Origin: Rhipidocladum racemiflorum
Taxonomy: Eukaryota > Streptophyta > Magnoliopsida > Poales > Poaceae
Direction: 5' to 3'
Length of the DNA stretch: 64,000 nt
NCBI GenBank assembly: GCA_036346355.1
Contig: CM070577.1
Span: 83,908,509-83,972,508 of the forward strand
The notes under the pieces are model-generated. The model was not told the DNA's origin and ran no database searches. It saw only the letters and a list, made by a program, of their open reading frames with translations. Within the stretch, counting starts at the first letter, position 1. Every line of letters begins with the position of its first letter. Positions 1-10,872 of this stretch are shown here, piece by piece. A program made the position numbers and the translations under genes.

Positions 1-112
1 TTATTTATTTCAAAATGACAAGGGAGTTGATTTTTTCGCATTGCGACTATATCCATGTTAAGCAGTTACCTATTACTACACACTAGCTGCATATGATACT
101 CATCAATGTACC

Positions 113-400
113 ACACTAGACTAGTTAGTGCATGTGCGTGTTTGCATTTAGGAGTTTGCATGCATGTTACGTGATGAAGAGCTAGCAAGCTTTGGCCGAA
201 TCCTCAGGAAAGAATGCATGCAGACCAACGTGTGGCAGTGAGTCGTTGCATGGAGTGTGGATCTAGTCGCATGCAGCTGGGAGCGAACCGAGTCTACTGG
301 AGTGGAGATCGCAGGGCGCGTGTGGCCGCAAGTGCGCGTGGCCGAGTCATCAGGATCACCCCGCGCGGAGGACGTGGGCGCACGTCCAGCCGGAAGACGT
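113..400 (-). repeat. Inverted partial copy of the LTR at 660-1242
   Basis: This segment is the reverse complement, with few mismatches, of about 893-1187. The two arms are roughly 290 bp each and are separated by about 490 bp. The second arm lies inside a TG...CA-bounded LTR, so this is probably a fragment of another copy of that LTR in the opposite orientation. A transcript through both arms could fold into a long hairpin. GC-rich translations here are by-products of the repeat and look non-coding. Confidence 0.75.
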
Positions 401-547
401 GATCCCAGGTCAGGCCCAACCCGAGCAGCGGGCCAAGGTCTTTTGGGCCATCTCTCCTCCAAAAAGCTAGCTCAATGAGGGGGTGCTCCCTCACCCTTAT
501 AAACCATGCTCAAGCCCTCCCCACAACCAATGTGGGACTATTCCAAC
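401..547 (-). repeat. Partial short LTR (family A), truncated
   Basis: The segment is nearly identical to 2259-2405, the larger part of a 178 bp LTR. It ends at the sequence whose reverse complement begins TGTTGGAATAG. Directly to the right is a purine-rich tract on the minus strand (reverse complement of atctccccctcaca), which fits a polypurine tract before a 3' LTR. The left ~30 bp of the LTR are missing and replaced by the inverted repeat arm. Confidence 0.6.
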
Positions 548-659
548 AATCTCCCCCTCACACATTGGGCCGAGATTATCTATGAACCAGCTGGGCTACT
601 TGAGCCACACCTGGGCTCCCCCTGGGCCACACCTGAGCTTTGATACCAGTGATACCAAA

Positions 660-1242
660 TGTTGGGATCGATAATCACTCACGCGATCACAATGGACACA
701 ACTATCACTTTCGCGTGGAACTCAACTCACAATTGAACACAGGGAAAGAATACACACGCTGAGTTTTTCTTGGCACTGCACACAACTTGTGCCTTTTCTC
801 TTGTATATTTCACACATCACATAACAGCTGAGTACATTGCTTAAATAGCCACAATGCCAACACAACTACAGCTCGCACGTCCAGCCCGCCCGCGTCTTCC
901 GGCTGGCCATGCGCCCACGTCCTCCGCACGGGGTGATCCTGATGACTCGGCCACGTGCACTTGCGGCCACACGCGCCCTGCGATCTCCACTCCAGTAGAC
1001 TCGGTTCGCTCCCAACTGCATGCGACTAGATCCACACTCCATGCAACGGCTCACTGCCACACGTTGGTCTGCATGCATTCTTTCCTGAGGATTCGGCCAA
1101 AGCCTGCTAGCTCTTCATCACGTAACATGCATGCAAACTCCTAAATGCAAACACGCACATGGACTAACTAGTCTAGTGTGCACTACATGCATGCATAACT
1201 CAGTAAACATGAACAATGAAATAACAAGATTAAATCCTAACA
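660..1242 (-). repeat. LTR (family B), 583 bp, flanked by PBS- and PPT-like sites
   Basis: On the minus strand the segment starts TGTTAGGATTTAATC and ends CGATCCCAACA, with canonical TG...CA termini. On its left is a minus-strand TGGTATCA-type primer binding site (about 635-659). On its right is a polypurine-like tract (reverse complement of atcacccccttaatc, 1243-1257). An LTR with a PPT before it and a PBS after it suggests recombination between elements, because this LTR differs in sequence from family A at 401-547 and 2228-2405. It contains the second arm of the long inverted repeat (893-1187). Confidence 0.6.
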
Positions 1243-1261
1243 ATCACCCCCTTAATCTTGT

Positions 1262-1267
1262 TGTCTT

Positions 1268-1306
<39 letters not shown>

Positions 1307-1312
1307 TTTTTG
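1262..1312. repeat. (TTTA)n microsatellite
   Basis: About a dozen tandem TTTA units lie between the gag stop codon and the LTR B polypurine tract. The repeat probably marks slippage or a rearrangement where the pol region would be expected. Confidence 0.9.
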
Positions 1313-1329
1313 CACCTCCTCGCCGGGCT

Positions 1330-2193
1330 TCAAAGTAGCGTAGGCTCATCATCCGCATTTGCCGCAGCGAAAAAAGCATCCTCGTTCTTCGGCTTGCAAC
1401 ACTCCTTTGCAAAATGCCCGTACCCTTGACAATTGTAGCAACGCACCTTCGCTTTGTCAAAAGTACTATTCTTCTTGCCGAAGCTTGTACCGCCATCCTT
1501 GTTCTTGTACCTAGACTCCCATTGAGCACGAGTGAGGAGAAGATGTTCGTCATTATTCTCGCTGTCGTGAACGCGTACACGCTCCTCGTACGCCTTGAGC
1601 CTCCCAACCGCTTCTTCCACCGTCATTGTCTTCATGTCCCCAAATTGCTCGATGGTGGAGACAATCTGCAAGTACTTGTTAGGAACAGCTCGGAGAAGTT
1701 TTTGCACGATGTAGCTCTCCTCCATATTGTCACCAAGGCCACGAATTTGATTGACGAGAGTCGTCAATCTCATGGCGAAGTCATCTACCGATTCCGTGTC
1801 CTTCATGCGCAAACCCTCGAACGCACTCTTGAGGGTCTGTGCGCGCGCCTCCTTGACACGGTCGGCACCAATGTACATGCTTTTCAGTGCCTCCCATGCT
1901 TCTTTTGCCGTCTTATCGGCCAACATGAAGGGCATCTCGTCGGGGATCCCTTGGTAGATGGCCGCCAATGCCATCTGGTCCAATTGCGTGTCGGTGACGC
2001 CGGGCTCGACATCATCCCACACGCCTTGCGCCTTCATGTACACCTTCACCTTGATAGCCCACGCAGCATAGTTGCTCTTGGAGAGCATTGGGTATTGAAG
2101 GCTCACACGGCCTTCCCTCGCCGGTGCCTTCGACGAGGCCTCTCCATCACCGGTGACTCCACTACCCGGTGATCGCGGCATGATCTTGGGCAT
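1330..2193 (-). CDS. Copia-type gag polyprotein (gag only)
   Basis: This is an open frame of 287 codons. The N-terminal part has the plant copia gag (UBN2/DUF4219-like) pattern: a 'LSKSNYAAWAIKVKVYM' motif near residue 40, then a helical capsid-like region with 'WEALKSMYIG' and 'VQKLLRAVP'. Near the C-terminus is one CCHC zinc knuckle (CYNCQGYGHFAKEC). The frame ends shortly after the knuckle, and no protease, integrase or reverse transcriptase follows. The first ATG lies about 15-30 bp beyond a minus-strand TGGTATCAGAGC primer binding site, as expected for gag. Copia proteins normally run gag-pol in one ORF, so this unit is non-autonomous, similar to plant TR-GAG elements. Capsid function in trans is inference. 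Confidence 0.8.
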   Translation of the reverse strand: MPKIMPRSPGSGVTGDGEASSKAPAREGRVSLQYPMLSKSNYAAWAIKVKVYMKAQGVWDDVEPGVTDTQLDQMALAAIYQGIPDEMPFMLADKTAKEAWEALKSMYIGADRVKEARAQTLKSAFEGLRMKDTESVDDFAMRLTTLVNQIRGLGDNMEESYIVQKLLRAVPNKYLQIVSTIEQFGDMKTMTVEEAVGRLKAYEERVRVHDSENNDEHLLLTRAQWESRYKNKDGGTSFGKKNSTFDKAKVRCYNCQGYGHFAKECCKPKNEDAFFAAANADDEPTLL

Positions 2194-2208
2194 GTAAGGA
2201 TGAAGAAC

Positions 2209-2227
2209 TCAGGCTCTGATACCACTT
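2209..2227 (-). other. Retrotransposon primer binding site (initiator tRNA-Met type)
   Basis: The reverse complement reads TGGTATCAGAGCCTGAG directly after the LTR end AACA. It matches the 3' end of plant initiator tRNA-Met, the usual primer of copia elements. Confidence 0.8.
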
Positions 2228-2405
2228 GTTAGCCGGACTGCCACACCTAGCGCGTCCGGATCCCAGGTCAGGCCCAACCCGAGCAGCGGGCCAATGTCTT
2301 TTGGGCCATCTCCTCCCCAAAAAGCTAGCTCAATGAGGGGGTGCTCCCTCACCCTTATAAACCATGCTCAAGGCCTCCCCACAACCAATGTGGGACTATT
2401 CCAAC
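2228..2405 (-). repeat. 5' LTR (family A) of the gag-only element, 178 bp
   Basis: On the minus strand it starts TGTTGGAATAGTCCC and ends CCGGCTAACA, followed immediately by the PBS. It shares about 147 bp with 401-547. A TATA-like 'tataagggtgag' lies near the middle. The small LTR and lone gag suggest a miniature or deletion-derivative element. Confidence 0.7.
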
Positions 2406-3100
2406 ACAACCTACTTTTTTCATCATCTTTAACACAATTTTATCAATAATTTCAGTAAGCTACCCTAAACCATTATCACCAATATTAAACAAGATAAACA
2501 TGAATAGCAGAATGATATGAACGCCCAAAACTACGTGCTTGGGAACGCCCAAGTCCTTGCGCTTGGGAATGCTCGGGCCCACGCGCCCGAGAACGCCCAG
2601 ATCACATGCGTCCAGGAGCAATCTTTACCTTTTGGCGATAACAAAGAACGAAGATCCATAAACAATAAATAATCAACCGAACTTCTCAAAAATTATATAA
2701 ATTCAACCATGGTTATCACGACGACAAGGCAAGGCCAGCCCACTGCCTCGACGCCTAGGCGCCTAGGCGAGGATTAGGTGAAGGTCAAAAAAGAGAAAAA
2801 AAAAAACAAGAGGAAAATGAATAAAATCTGAATTTTTTCTCTCTTTTTTTGGCCTAGGGCCATTTTCCTTGCCCAGGCCCAGCCGCCCCCTCCCTAACTT
2901 AACCCTAACCTACCCTCAAACTCTCTCTCTCCCTCACTCCTTCCCCCTCCTGAGTGGCACCGGCTGCTCATGCTCTCTCTCCTGCTCTCTCTAGCTCTCC
3001 TGAGCGGCGCCGGCTGCTCCTGCTCTCCCTCACTCCTTTTACCCCAATGAAACGTTAGACAATTATCTATACTTTTCATAATTTGGATAGGCCATTAAAC
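2406..3100. other. Repeat-rich stretch without a recognised gene
   Basis: This stretch has a short 'cgcctaggcgcctaggcg' palindromic run near 2753 and pyrimidine-rich CTCTCT tracts near 2920-3020, with no convincing coding frame. Short ORFs here are low complexity (Glu/Arg/Ser-rich) and are not annotated. Confidence 0.4.
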
Positions 3101-3790
3101 TGACCGTAGACAAAAACCACTATTAATCGAATACCGATCACTCCCAAACACTGTCATGTGGGGCCGGCATTATCAGAGACGGGCCCGCGCTCATGACGCC
3201 GCTAACAAAGATGGTCGCCGCACCACAGGGGCGCCTCGCCAGCATGCAAGGAAGGCTAGAATTAAGGAGTTTGTTTCCTTCTAAAGAATAAGCATGCAGG
3301 GAAACCTATAATCATGGGATTGATTGAGTAGTTTCCTTTCTATTAGCAGATTAGTTTCCTTTTATTAGCAGTCCTAATATCTATTTAAAGGTTGTAATCA
3401 AGACTTTGAGGCAAGCAATAACAATCTATTCCTAATCTTCCTCTCTCTCCTAATCCCTCCCCTCTCACTACTGCGCGCCCAGGACAAGGTCCTGGCGCCT
3501 CCTGCACGTCCAGGCTACGAGCTTCGCAGCCATGGACCAGCGTCTTTGGACACTAGCGTCCTTGACAAACACCTTCCCGTTTCTCTCCAACTTCCCCATC
3601 TACCACTAATACGGCCATGACATCGCTCCACTACATCGCAAACACGATAAACATCAACCTAGGGTTTATACCTGCGCCCCGCCGCCCCACTGGAAATTTC
3701 GATAATGTCGGTCCTCCACGATCCCCGCTCCTTCACGCTTCCCGAAACTCCTGCATCATATCCTCCAAGATCCTCGACACCTACACACAG
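3100..3790 (+). repeat. Likely LTR retrotransposon fragment
   Basis: Around 3340-3440 is a pattern typical of grass LTRs: alternating 'tagtttcctttatta' motifs, a TATA-like 'ctatttaaaggttg', then 'gaggcaagcaataa' and a pyrimidine tract. The following GC-rich 'ctcctgcac...cttcgcagccatgg' resembles U5 or leader sequence. Termini, PBS and target duplication were not resolved. Confidence 0.4.
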
Positions 3791-4171
3791 TGACGCGGAC
3801 GGATCTCAAGTTGCATGCACGGATTGACGGGGAATGCAAAAAGATGAAGGGGGACGTCGCTGGGACACGCCCTGGCACGGCCGGCGGACGGTGGTTGGCG
3901 CTGCACCTTGATGGCGTCTTCGACGGATGGCGGCATTGGCAGCTCTGTGGGAGCGCAATGGCGGGACGGCGGGGCGCTGATAGCAACATGGCGCTGGGTG
4001 GTGGTGCTGGGGACAGGCGGCGGTGTCAGGGCAGGCAGCGACGTAGGGTAGGCGACGGCGCTGGGGGGCTGGGATTAGGGTTCAGCCTCCCTTGCGCCCT
4101 TTTATGGTCGTCCGGACCGAGTTCAGCTCGACATGCACACTGAGGCCGATCTGGCGGCAGGCCAGCCCACG

Positions 4172-4208
<37 letters not shown>

Positions 4209-4210
4209 AG
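3790..4210 (+). other. GC-rich block ending in a (CT)n microsatellite
   Basis: A GC-rich block resembles a degraded retrotransposon leader and ends in a CT repeat (about 4172-4209) followed by AG. The polypyrimidine-AG could be read as a splice acceptor, but no exon with MBOAT similarity follows. No function is assigned. Confidence 0.35.
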
Positions 4211-4919
4211 ATTATTACATCAATGTACACAAAACTACAGTTCAATGTACATATGCTTTGCTTGTAATGTTCTAATATGCTTTGCTTGTAACATTCTAAT
4301 TTGGTTATGGAAGCCTATAGGAGTATAGGACTTGATATATCAAAATTAAGTTAGTTATAGAAGTTACAGAATTTGAACTTTGCTTTGTGGCATCAAGTTG
4401 ATACAAAAAGCTTGTCTAGACTAGTTGTGGACACCCATTGTTTTGAAAAAAATACAGATTGATGAAAATAGCAATAACGCATTCCTTTTTGAATATATAA
4501 ATTATGTTTTTCGATGCATAACACACACTATTCTTTCATTTTTAAAATGTCTTGTCTGTCTGATTGACATGCTTGTTGGACCATAGTGTGTCTAACCAAA
4601 TCTGGTCGTGTTTATAGCTAGGTTAGCTCTCAAAACAATATTGTGAACTTGTCTTGTTTTGTAAACTATTATTGGGCAAATTAGCAAAACAAATCATTTA
4701 AAGAAAAGTGAATAGGGGAAATACAGAGCTTTTTATCTGATATATGTGGTTTGTGCCCAATGAGAGACCAATAAATTTATGCACAGCTATCATGGATATC
4801 TATGCTCCTAAACTAAATTTTGCTTTTGACCATACCGTTGATATAGCTATATTGTTGACATGTCAGCTTTCATATACACAATACACTGGACTGTACTGAC
4901 ATGAGTACTCTTGGTACAG

Positions 4920-7900
4920 AAACATATACAGCAATGCCAAGTTTGTTATTCTGGCAAGACATGCTATTTTGCTTTGCAGGTACTTTATTCTTCTGATTTT
5001 TCTTGTATCGATTAACCTATTGTTGTTGACAGTGATGCTCTAATGTAATACTGGTACATGACAGAGCCATTGATAGTTTGGGACACATGTAAGATAGTAT
5101 TGGTATCCCTTGAATTTCCTGCAAACTAGGTGTTGATGCAGGACAATGAAACTAGTAGAGTCATTTGGAAATGTTAATAATTACTAAGCGTAAATAAATG
5201 GTTAATTCAGCTGACACCAGGTTGACCTGTTGTGAGCTATAGGTATTTGCAATATAAACATTCTGGGTTGCATGTAAAATAGGTCTGGACATTAGTATAT
5301 CCATTTTCCTGTTGTCTGTGGTATGCCTTGTTGAACTTTGAGCGTTGGTAACTACTCTTCTATGATTCTATCCTATAAGCTATTGATTTACAAAGTGAAC
5401 TATATTAGTTCTTTGTATCTGGTTATAAATTTTTGCGTTGTTCATGGCAGGAGAGAGGGCTCAGTGTCGACAAATACACATTCCTAATGTATTTATGCTA
5501 CTTGACATATGCTCCACTCTATATTGCTGGACCTATTGTAAGCTACAATGCATTTGCAGCTCAGGTTGGTGTCTTCTCTTTTATTTATTTATTTATTTAT
5601 TTATTGCAGCTGAAATGTCTCATTTCAAGCTGAATGTAGCACAAATAGTGCTTTCTTGAATGGTTTTTCATGTATGTATTATGCTTTCATGAAATGAAAA
5701 TATTTGCCATATTTTAACATGATTCTTAGGCTACAGAGTAAAAAAAACATTAGATAAAGATTGAAGTAATTTGTACCATTGAGGATACTGTTATCACATG
5801 GTATGCATATTGCACCCTGTTAGTTTTATGCATTGTTATGCACATCCTGCTGTAATAGCTTTGAAAGTTCTAAAAAGGAATTGCCAAATTTGTAGTGAGT
5901 AGGTTAATGTATAACCTGGTATGGTTGTGGAGTCCAAATTTCAGTTTTGAGAAGAAGAAATGTAAAAGACATGCAATTTAGAGATAATGAATAGTAAAGG
6001 ATCACTAATTATTATGCATTTGTCTTTTCCAGTCTTCTACTAGGTCCCAGTTTTTTCCTTTTCCTTTTGAGAAATATCTTTCAAGCTGGCTGTAAGTGAT
6101 TTCAAATGGCACTGGGTGGCTTTAGGAACTGTGTGCAAAGTTCCAGAGAGGAATTCAAACTGTGCTTCTTTTTCAAGTAGTGAGTTCAATAATTAGGTAA
6201 TATAGAGACATCCCAGTTACATATACTAACCTGTTCTTGTTGTAACGATCTTGCAGTTTGATGTGCCTCAGAAAAATTATTCAGTTGCACAAATATCTTT
6301 GTATGGGCTGAGGTGGATCCTATGTTTCCTTCTTATGGAAGCCATGACACACTTTTTCCATTACAACGCCTTTGTAATTAGGTACTTGCTCCTCTTTATA
6401 TAATGCTATTAAATATTAATCCTTTCTTATGATTATTACTATATTCTGAAATTTGAATTAAATATTCTGATGACAGCCGATTATGGCAGCAGTTGTCGCC
6501 GTTTGAGATCTTCATCATTAGTTATGGGGTAATAATATATTATGCATATTTTGTTTTCCAGTAAATGTACTCAATTTACATCTGAGTTCCGTCAGTTGTG
6601 GATTTTTTTTCATGCATCATTTCACTCAGCGTGTAGCAGTTGATATTTCCACTGGTCCTTATTGTGCCTGTTCTTATTCAATATTGTATTAATTGGCTGG
6701 CCTGCATACAAGTTGTCATAAACCATCTATCTGAATAGGTGTCCCAACTCACAATGTTGCACTTTTGTTTTTAAATGTTTGCATAGGTTGTGTCCTACTT
6801 TAATAGGTTAACTTTCCGATTACTAGGTTCCATGGTTGTGAACTTCTGATGTCTCTATTCTTAGATAACATACTGGAGCTTCTATGTTCACTTGGTTTAC
6901 ACTTCCCTATGCAGGTGTTAAACTTTATGTGGTTGAAATTCTTTCTTATATGGCGCTACTTCAGGTTTTGGTCACTGGTAATTCAACATTGAAATTCTGT
7001 ATTGAGTATGCTCCATTGTGCAACATTGCATGTTTTACCTCCTCTTGAGCAATCATACATACATACACATGTATGTATGTATGTATGTATACTCTAATAA
7101 TAATTCTAAGATACTAAAATGCGACATTGTTAGAAAATAATTCATCGGAGCCCTTTATTTTTTTTTTTTTTGCTATATACCCTTTTCCATATGTAAAAAG
7201 AGTATATAAACAAATTATGCTATAAAGGGTGGACTTTGATGAAATTTTTCATAGAACTCACTTTGGAGTATCTTATAATCAGTATTAGAGTATACTCAAA
7301 AGGATAAAGAGGTATAATAACATTATTTAAGCGGTATCTTGGAAGTATGTACTCCCTACTCACTGCATATTAACTGATGTTACGCAAGTGAAAGCATATT
7401 CTATAAATGAAAGTTTTTAACTGGTTATAGAGGTAGGGAGTACAAAATAGGCTTCCTATATAATATATAGAATATGCTTTTACTTGCGTAACATTAGTTA
7501 ATATATATAGAAAGCCTATTTTGTACTCCCTGGTGTATGTACTCCCTACCTCTATAACCAGTTAAAAACTTTTATTTATAGAATATGCTTTCACTTGCAA
7601 AACATCAGTTAATAAGCAGTGAGTAGGGAGTACATACTCCCAAGAGTACATAACCATTTTCCTATATATATATATAGTCAACATTGGCATGAACACAACT
7701 GTGTTCGGATCTCTACATCTGTTTCATGTTATTTTTTATGTTCTAACGCTCAGAGATTCATTCCAGGTAGGAGGAGTTGAGACACCTGAAAACATGCCTA
7801 GGTGTATAAATAATTGTCACGATCTGGAGAGTTTCTGGAAAAGCTGGCATGCTTCTTTTAACAGATGGTTGGTCAGGTCTGTTTTATAGTAAGCAGTTTA

Positions 7901-9646
7901 AGTACTACCACTATGAACTCTTCTGTGCCACCACACATATGTTCTGGGACATGCTTGTATTGTGTCAGTTTAAGTACTTTATGCACTCATCTGTGCTACC
8001 ACACATATATGTCCCGGCACACGATTGTAGTGTCTTGCTAGCATTTCTTCACACAATATGCGGTTCATTGCTGTTCATAGCCTCACTGCTCTTTGATGTA
8101 TGCAAGAAATCTATACTATGTATGTAAAAGTTTATACAATTTGGATATAGTTTTACACTCATTACATGATTATTGAACCCCGTGCATGAAACTTAGAGTT
8201 GGTATATGTCTACGAAGGTACATCTGCAGTCAATTCACAGGCTTTGATTAGTCCTTAGGTATAGATTTGTAAGTTGTTTGATAAACGTCTCACTTGTTGC
8301 AGGTACTTGTACATTCCTCTTGGTGGCTCTCGAAGAAAGCTACTTAGTATCTGGGTGATATTCACATTTGTTGCAGTCTGGCATGATCTGGAATGGTAGC
8401 TTCTACAAAACTTACAGTTAATTTCCTTAATCTGTCGACATATCGGTTGTGATGACTTACATGGTCCATTTGATTTCCTTTTCTTAAACAGGAAACTTAT
8501 TTCATGGGCATGGTTAACTTGCTTATTTTTTGTCCCTGAAATATTGGTTAAATCTTTATCCAGCAATTTTGAGGTGATGTTTCTCTCAGAACTGTGATTC
8601 GATACTATATAGTTTGTAGGATGAAGTGGCATTTTACTTGCTGCTCTTGCAGTTCATCTGCTTGCTTAAAAGTTCGTAAGAGTATAGTTTCAACATTTCG
8701 TAGTACAGCTATTGTGAGATAACTAAATTTACTTAAACATAGCTAGTTACTTTCTTTGTTTGGAAAAAGTTGAACCAATATGTGAATTGAGTTAAGATAT
8801 TAGTTGAGGATCCAAACAGCTCCACCAACATGTTATGAAGATATGCCCATGAATGCAAGTCTATGTAGATGCACATATGGATCTTTCGGCTTTCTTGCAA
8901 GATGTTTGATGGCAATTTTACAAGACTAGTAACTAATACATTTTAAAATATATTTTTGGCAGGCAAGAAGTGCCCTAGGGATGATTGTTCACCGTGAGTT
9001 TAGTGCAATTGCTGGTGCCGTGACAATCAGCTGCCTTATGGTACGCATTACGTATTTCTGAGTGCACAGCTAAATGAATCCAGTCATTTTCTCTTCATCT
9101 TCTATTTCTAAAGGATACAAAGAATCATAGATATTTGACAATGAATTTCCAAGAAAAGAATTTCTATGTGAAATTCAAGAGCAAATTCAGATGGTCCCAA
9201 TTCCCTTAAAGTGGTCGTGGCACAATTTCATACATCAAGGAATTTCAGCTGCACACTAGATCAGTCATACTCTTACCTTGTTACTTGCAAAAAAAAATTG
9301 CTGTTTCTGACATGTTTCATGCATGCAGGTGGCAAACCTTGTTGGTTATGTTGTAGGACCTTCAGGGATTAAACTTCTGATCTCTCAAATGCTTCGGAAG
9401 GATGGTGAGTTGCAAGTTCAAATCCATAGTTAAATGGACATGAACTGTCTAGCTAATGCATGTTTCCATTTCACAGCCCTACCTGTCCTTGCCTTTATAT
9501 TTACTTCGTTCTATGTGGGTGTTAAGGTGATTGTTTCCTAATCCATTTCTTGTAGTTCTAAAAAAAAATAGGTCCTTTTCCTCACAGCTGGTGAAATTTT
9601 GCAGCTTATGTTTCATATACGTGATGCTAGCAAGAATCACAGGTGA
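4920..9646 (+). CDS. MBOAT-family O-acyltransferase, GUP1/HHAT-like (C-terminal exons)
   Basis: Twelve exons join in frame with GT/AG borders: 4920-4979, 5451-5564, 6257-6381, 6477-6528, 6915-6977, 7767-7876, 8303-8395, 8492-8573, 8963-9040, 9329-9404, 9477-9526 and 9605-9646 (stop TGA). They encode about 314 residues. Marker motifs are GKTCYFALQ, YAPLYIAGP, FWKSWHASFNRWLVRYLYIP and VAVWHDLEW. The last two hold the conserved MBOAT Trp/His region and the invariant His. Several hydrophobic stretches indicate a multipass ER membrane protein. The family transfers acyl groups; yeast Gup1 acts in GPI-anchor remodelling and HHAT-like proteins acylate other substrates, so the exact substrate here is unknown. 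Plant homologues have roughly 200 or more further N-terminal residues. I could not find those exons in the 4.9 kb upstream, so the gene is either 5'-truncated by transposons or starts beyond the left edge. Confidence 0.85.
5580..5606 (+). repeat. (TTTA)n microsatellite in MBOAT intron
   Basis: A short TTTA tract follows shortly after the 5564 donor and ends in 'ttgcag'. It resembles an acceptor but lies only about 45 bp from the donor, so it is probably not used. Confidence 0.7.
7050..7090. repeat. ATAC/GTAT palindromic microsatellite
   Basis: 'catacatacacatgtatgtatg' repeats form a self-complementary (CATA)n(TATG)n tract inside the MBOAT intron between 6977 and 7767. Confidence 0.8.
7341..7641. 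mobile_element. Nested foldback MITE in MBOAT intron
   Basis: Arms of about 100 bp (7341-7442 and 7538-7641) are reverse complements, with outer ends reading GTATGTACTCCCTACTCACTGC. The interior (about 7441-7531) is itself a palindrome bounded by gtacaaaatag and ctattttgtac. It repeats the motif 'gaatatgcttt.acttgc' of the arms, so four alternating copies of one motif are present. The ACTCCCT ends resemble Stowaway-type MITEs of grasses. The family was not determined. Confidence 0.7.
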
Positions 9647-10661
9647 TGGGCCTGAAGAACAATTTTCTGGTCTTGACTGGTAACTCGCATCGCGGAGTGC
9701 AATCAGACGGCTCCTGTAAGCACTGTCAAGACGATGGGCTTCAAATTTTTGCTGGGCATTGTTTAGCACAATCGAAAAGCTCCTGTAAGCACTTTGGCAG
9801 ACTATGCTTCAAACTACGGTGTCTACTTTTCTGTTTAGAAATGATAGACATACTTAAGGTGAAAGGCAGAGACAATTTCTCATAAATCGGATTTCTTTGG
9901 CATTGTTTGCATTTACCGGCTTCAGGGCTCTTGGGCGCAATGTACAACTTTTGCAGGCCGTCAGGTGAGCCGCCATGTGTCTTAAATTTTGTAAATTTCG
10001 CTGGTGTAAAACTTCATCTTTTCAGCAAGCGATTAATTCACTTCTTTCAGGTTCAGAATTTTGTGTCCTATCAGCCTAATATAAGAGAGCATGGCCAGAC
10101 ATAGGTCGAGCTTGAACCGTGTTGTGTTCATAGCTTGAAACCGAGCTTGCAACACGCAGAAAAATGGAGATAGAACTCGAAACTACATTGGTTCCAGTTC
10201 CAATTGTTTCGTTTATTGTGTAGCATGAAATTGGTAGAATGGAGCGAATCGAATTGTCCATATAATTCTGAACTGAACTGTCAATTAAGTAGTGGGTTTG
10301 TTTGGAACGCATGAGTTTTTACAAAGTTTGTTCAATTCTTACACAAGGGTGCGAAAATTCCTACGTTCCAAATCAATATCGAACCAAAATGTTCACTAAT
10401 CTCCAAGTGTAGAGTGCGAACGAAAACAAAAAATCCCGTGTTCCAAATCGAGATCAATTCTTACAGGACATGTTCGGAACACAGAAAAAAATATTATCAT
10501 GTATTCTTTAGCGGCCAAATCAATTAATCAAACACCCCGTTTGGCCGGCCTAGAATTGATTTTAGCTCATTCAATTGGATTTGGAATTGATTCAAGTCAA
10601 TTCATAATCCAAGTTTTCTAGTTGTCATTCGGAATTCTACGAGACCGTAGAGCTCACATGT
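9647..10661. other. MBOAT 3' UTR and intergenic sequence
   Basis: AT-rich sequence follows the MBOAT stop. Part is likely 3' UTR; the poly(A) site was not resolved. From about 10290 to 10640 the sequence repeats variations of 'caattcttac' and 'cgaattg', typical of degraded repeats. No coding potential was recognised. Confidence 0.4.
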
Positions 10662-10872
10662 GAAATAAATTCTATGCAACGGTGTTGTATATCATGGCAT
10701 GTGCAACACCGTGCAGATTGACGCCATGTGTCCCGCTTCCTCAATCCCCAAGCAGCCAGCTCGGGAGACGAAACGTTAGGCTCCATAGATTGAGAAAGCG
10801 GGGCACATGGTATCAATCCGCACGGTGTTGCACAGGTCCTGATATACAACACTGTTGCATAGAATTTATTTC
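10662..10872. mobile_element. Foldback element (MITE-like), 211 bp
   Basis: The ends are GAAATAAATTCTATGCAAC and its reverse complement. About 85 bp arms match at roughly 88% by eye, around a ~40 bp loop. The arms contain 'gtgcaacaccgtgc', so a transcript would make a near-perfect hairpin. No clear target duplication was resolved. It lies between the MBOAT and GH3 genes. Confidence 0.75.

Noticed and set aside
5580..5660. Alternative exon after the TTTA repeat in the MBOAT gene
   Set aside because: The acceptor-like ttgcag lies only ~45 bp from the donor, and the following translation does not match the family. The exon at 6257 continues the conserved protein.
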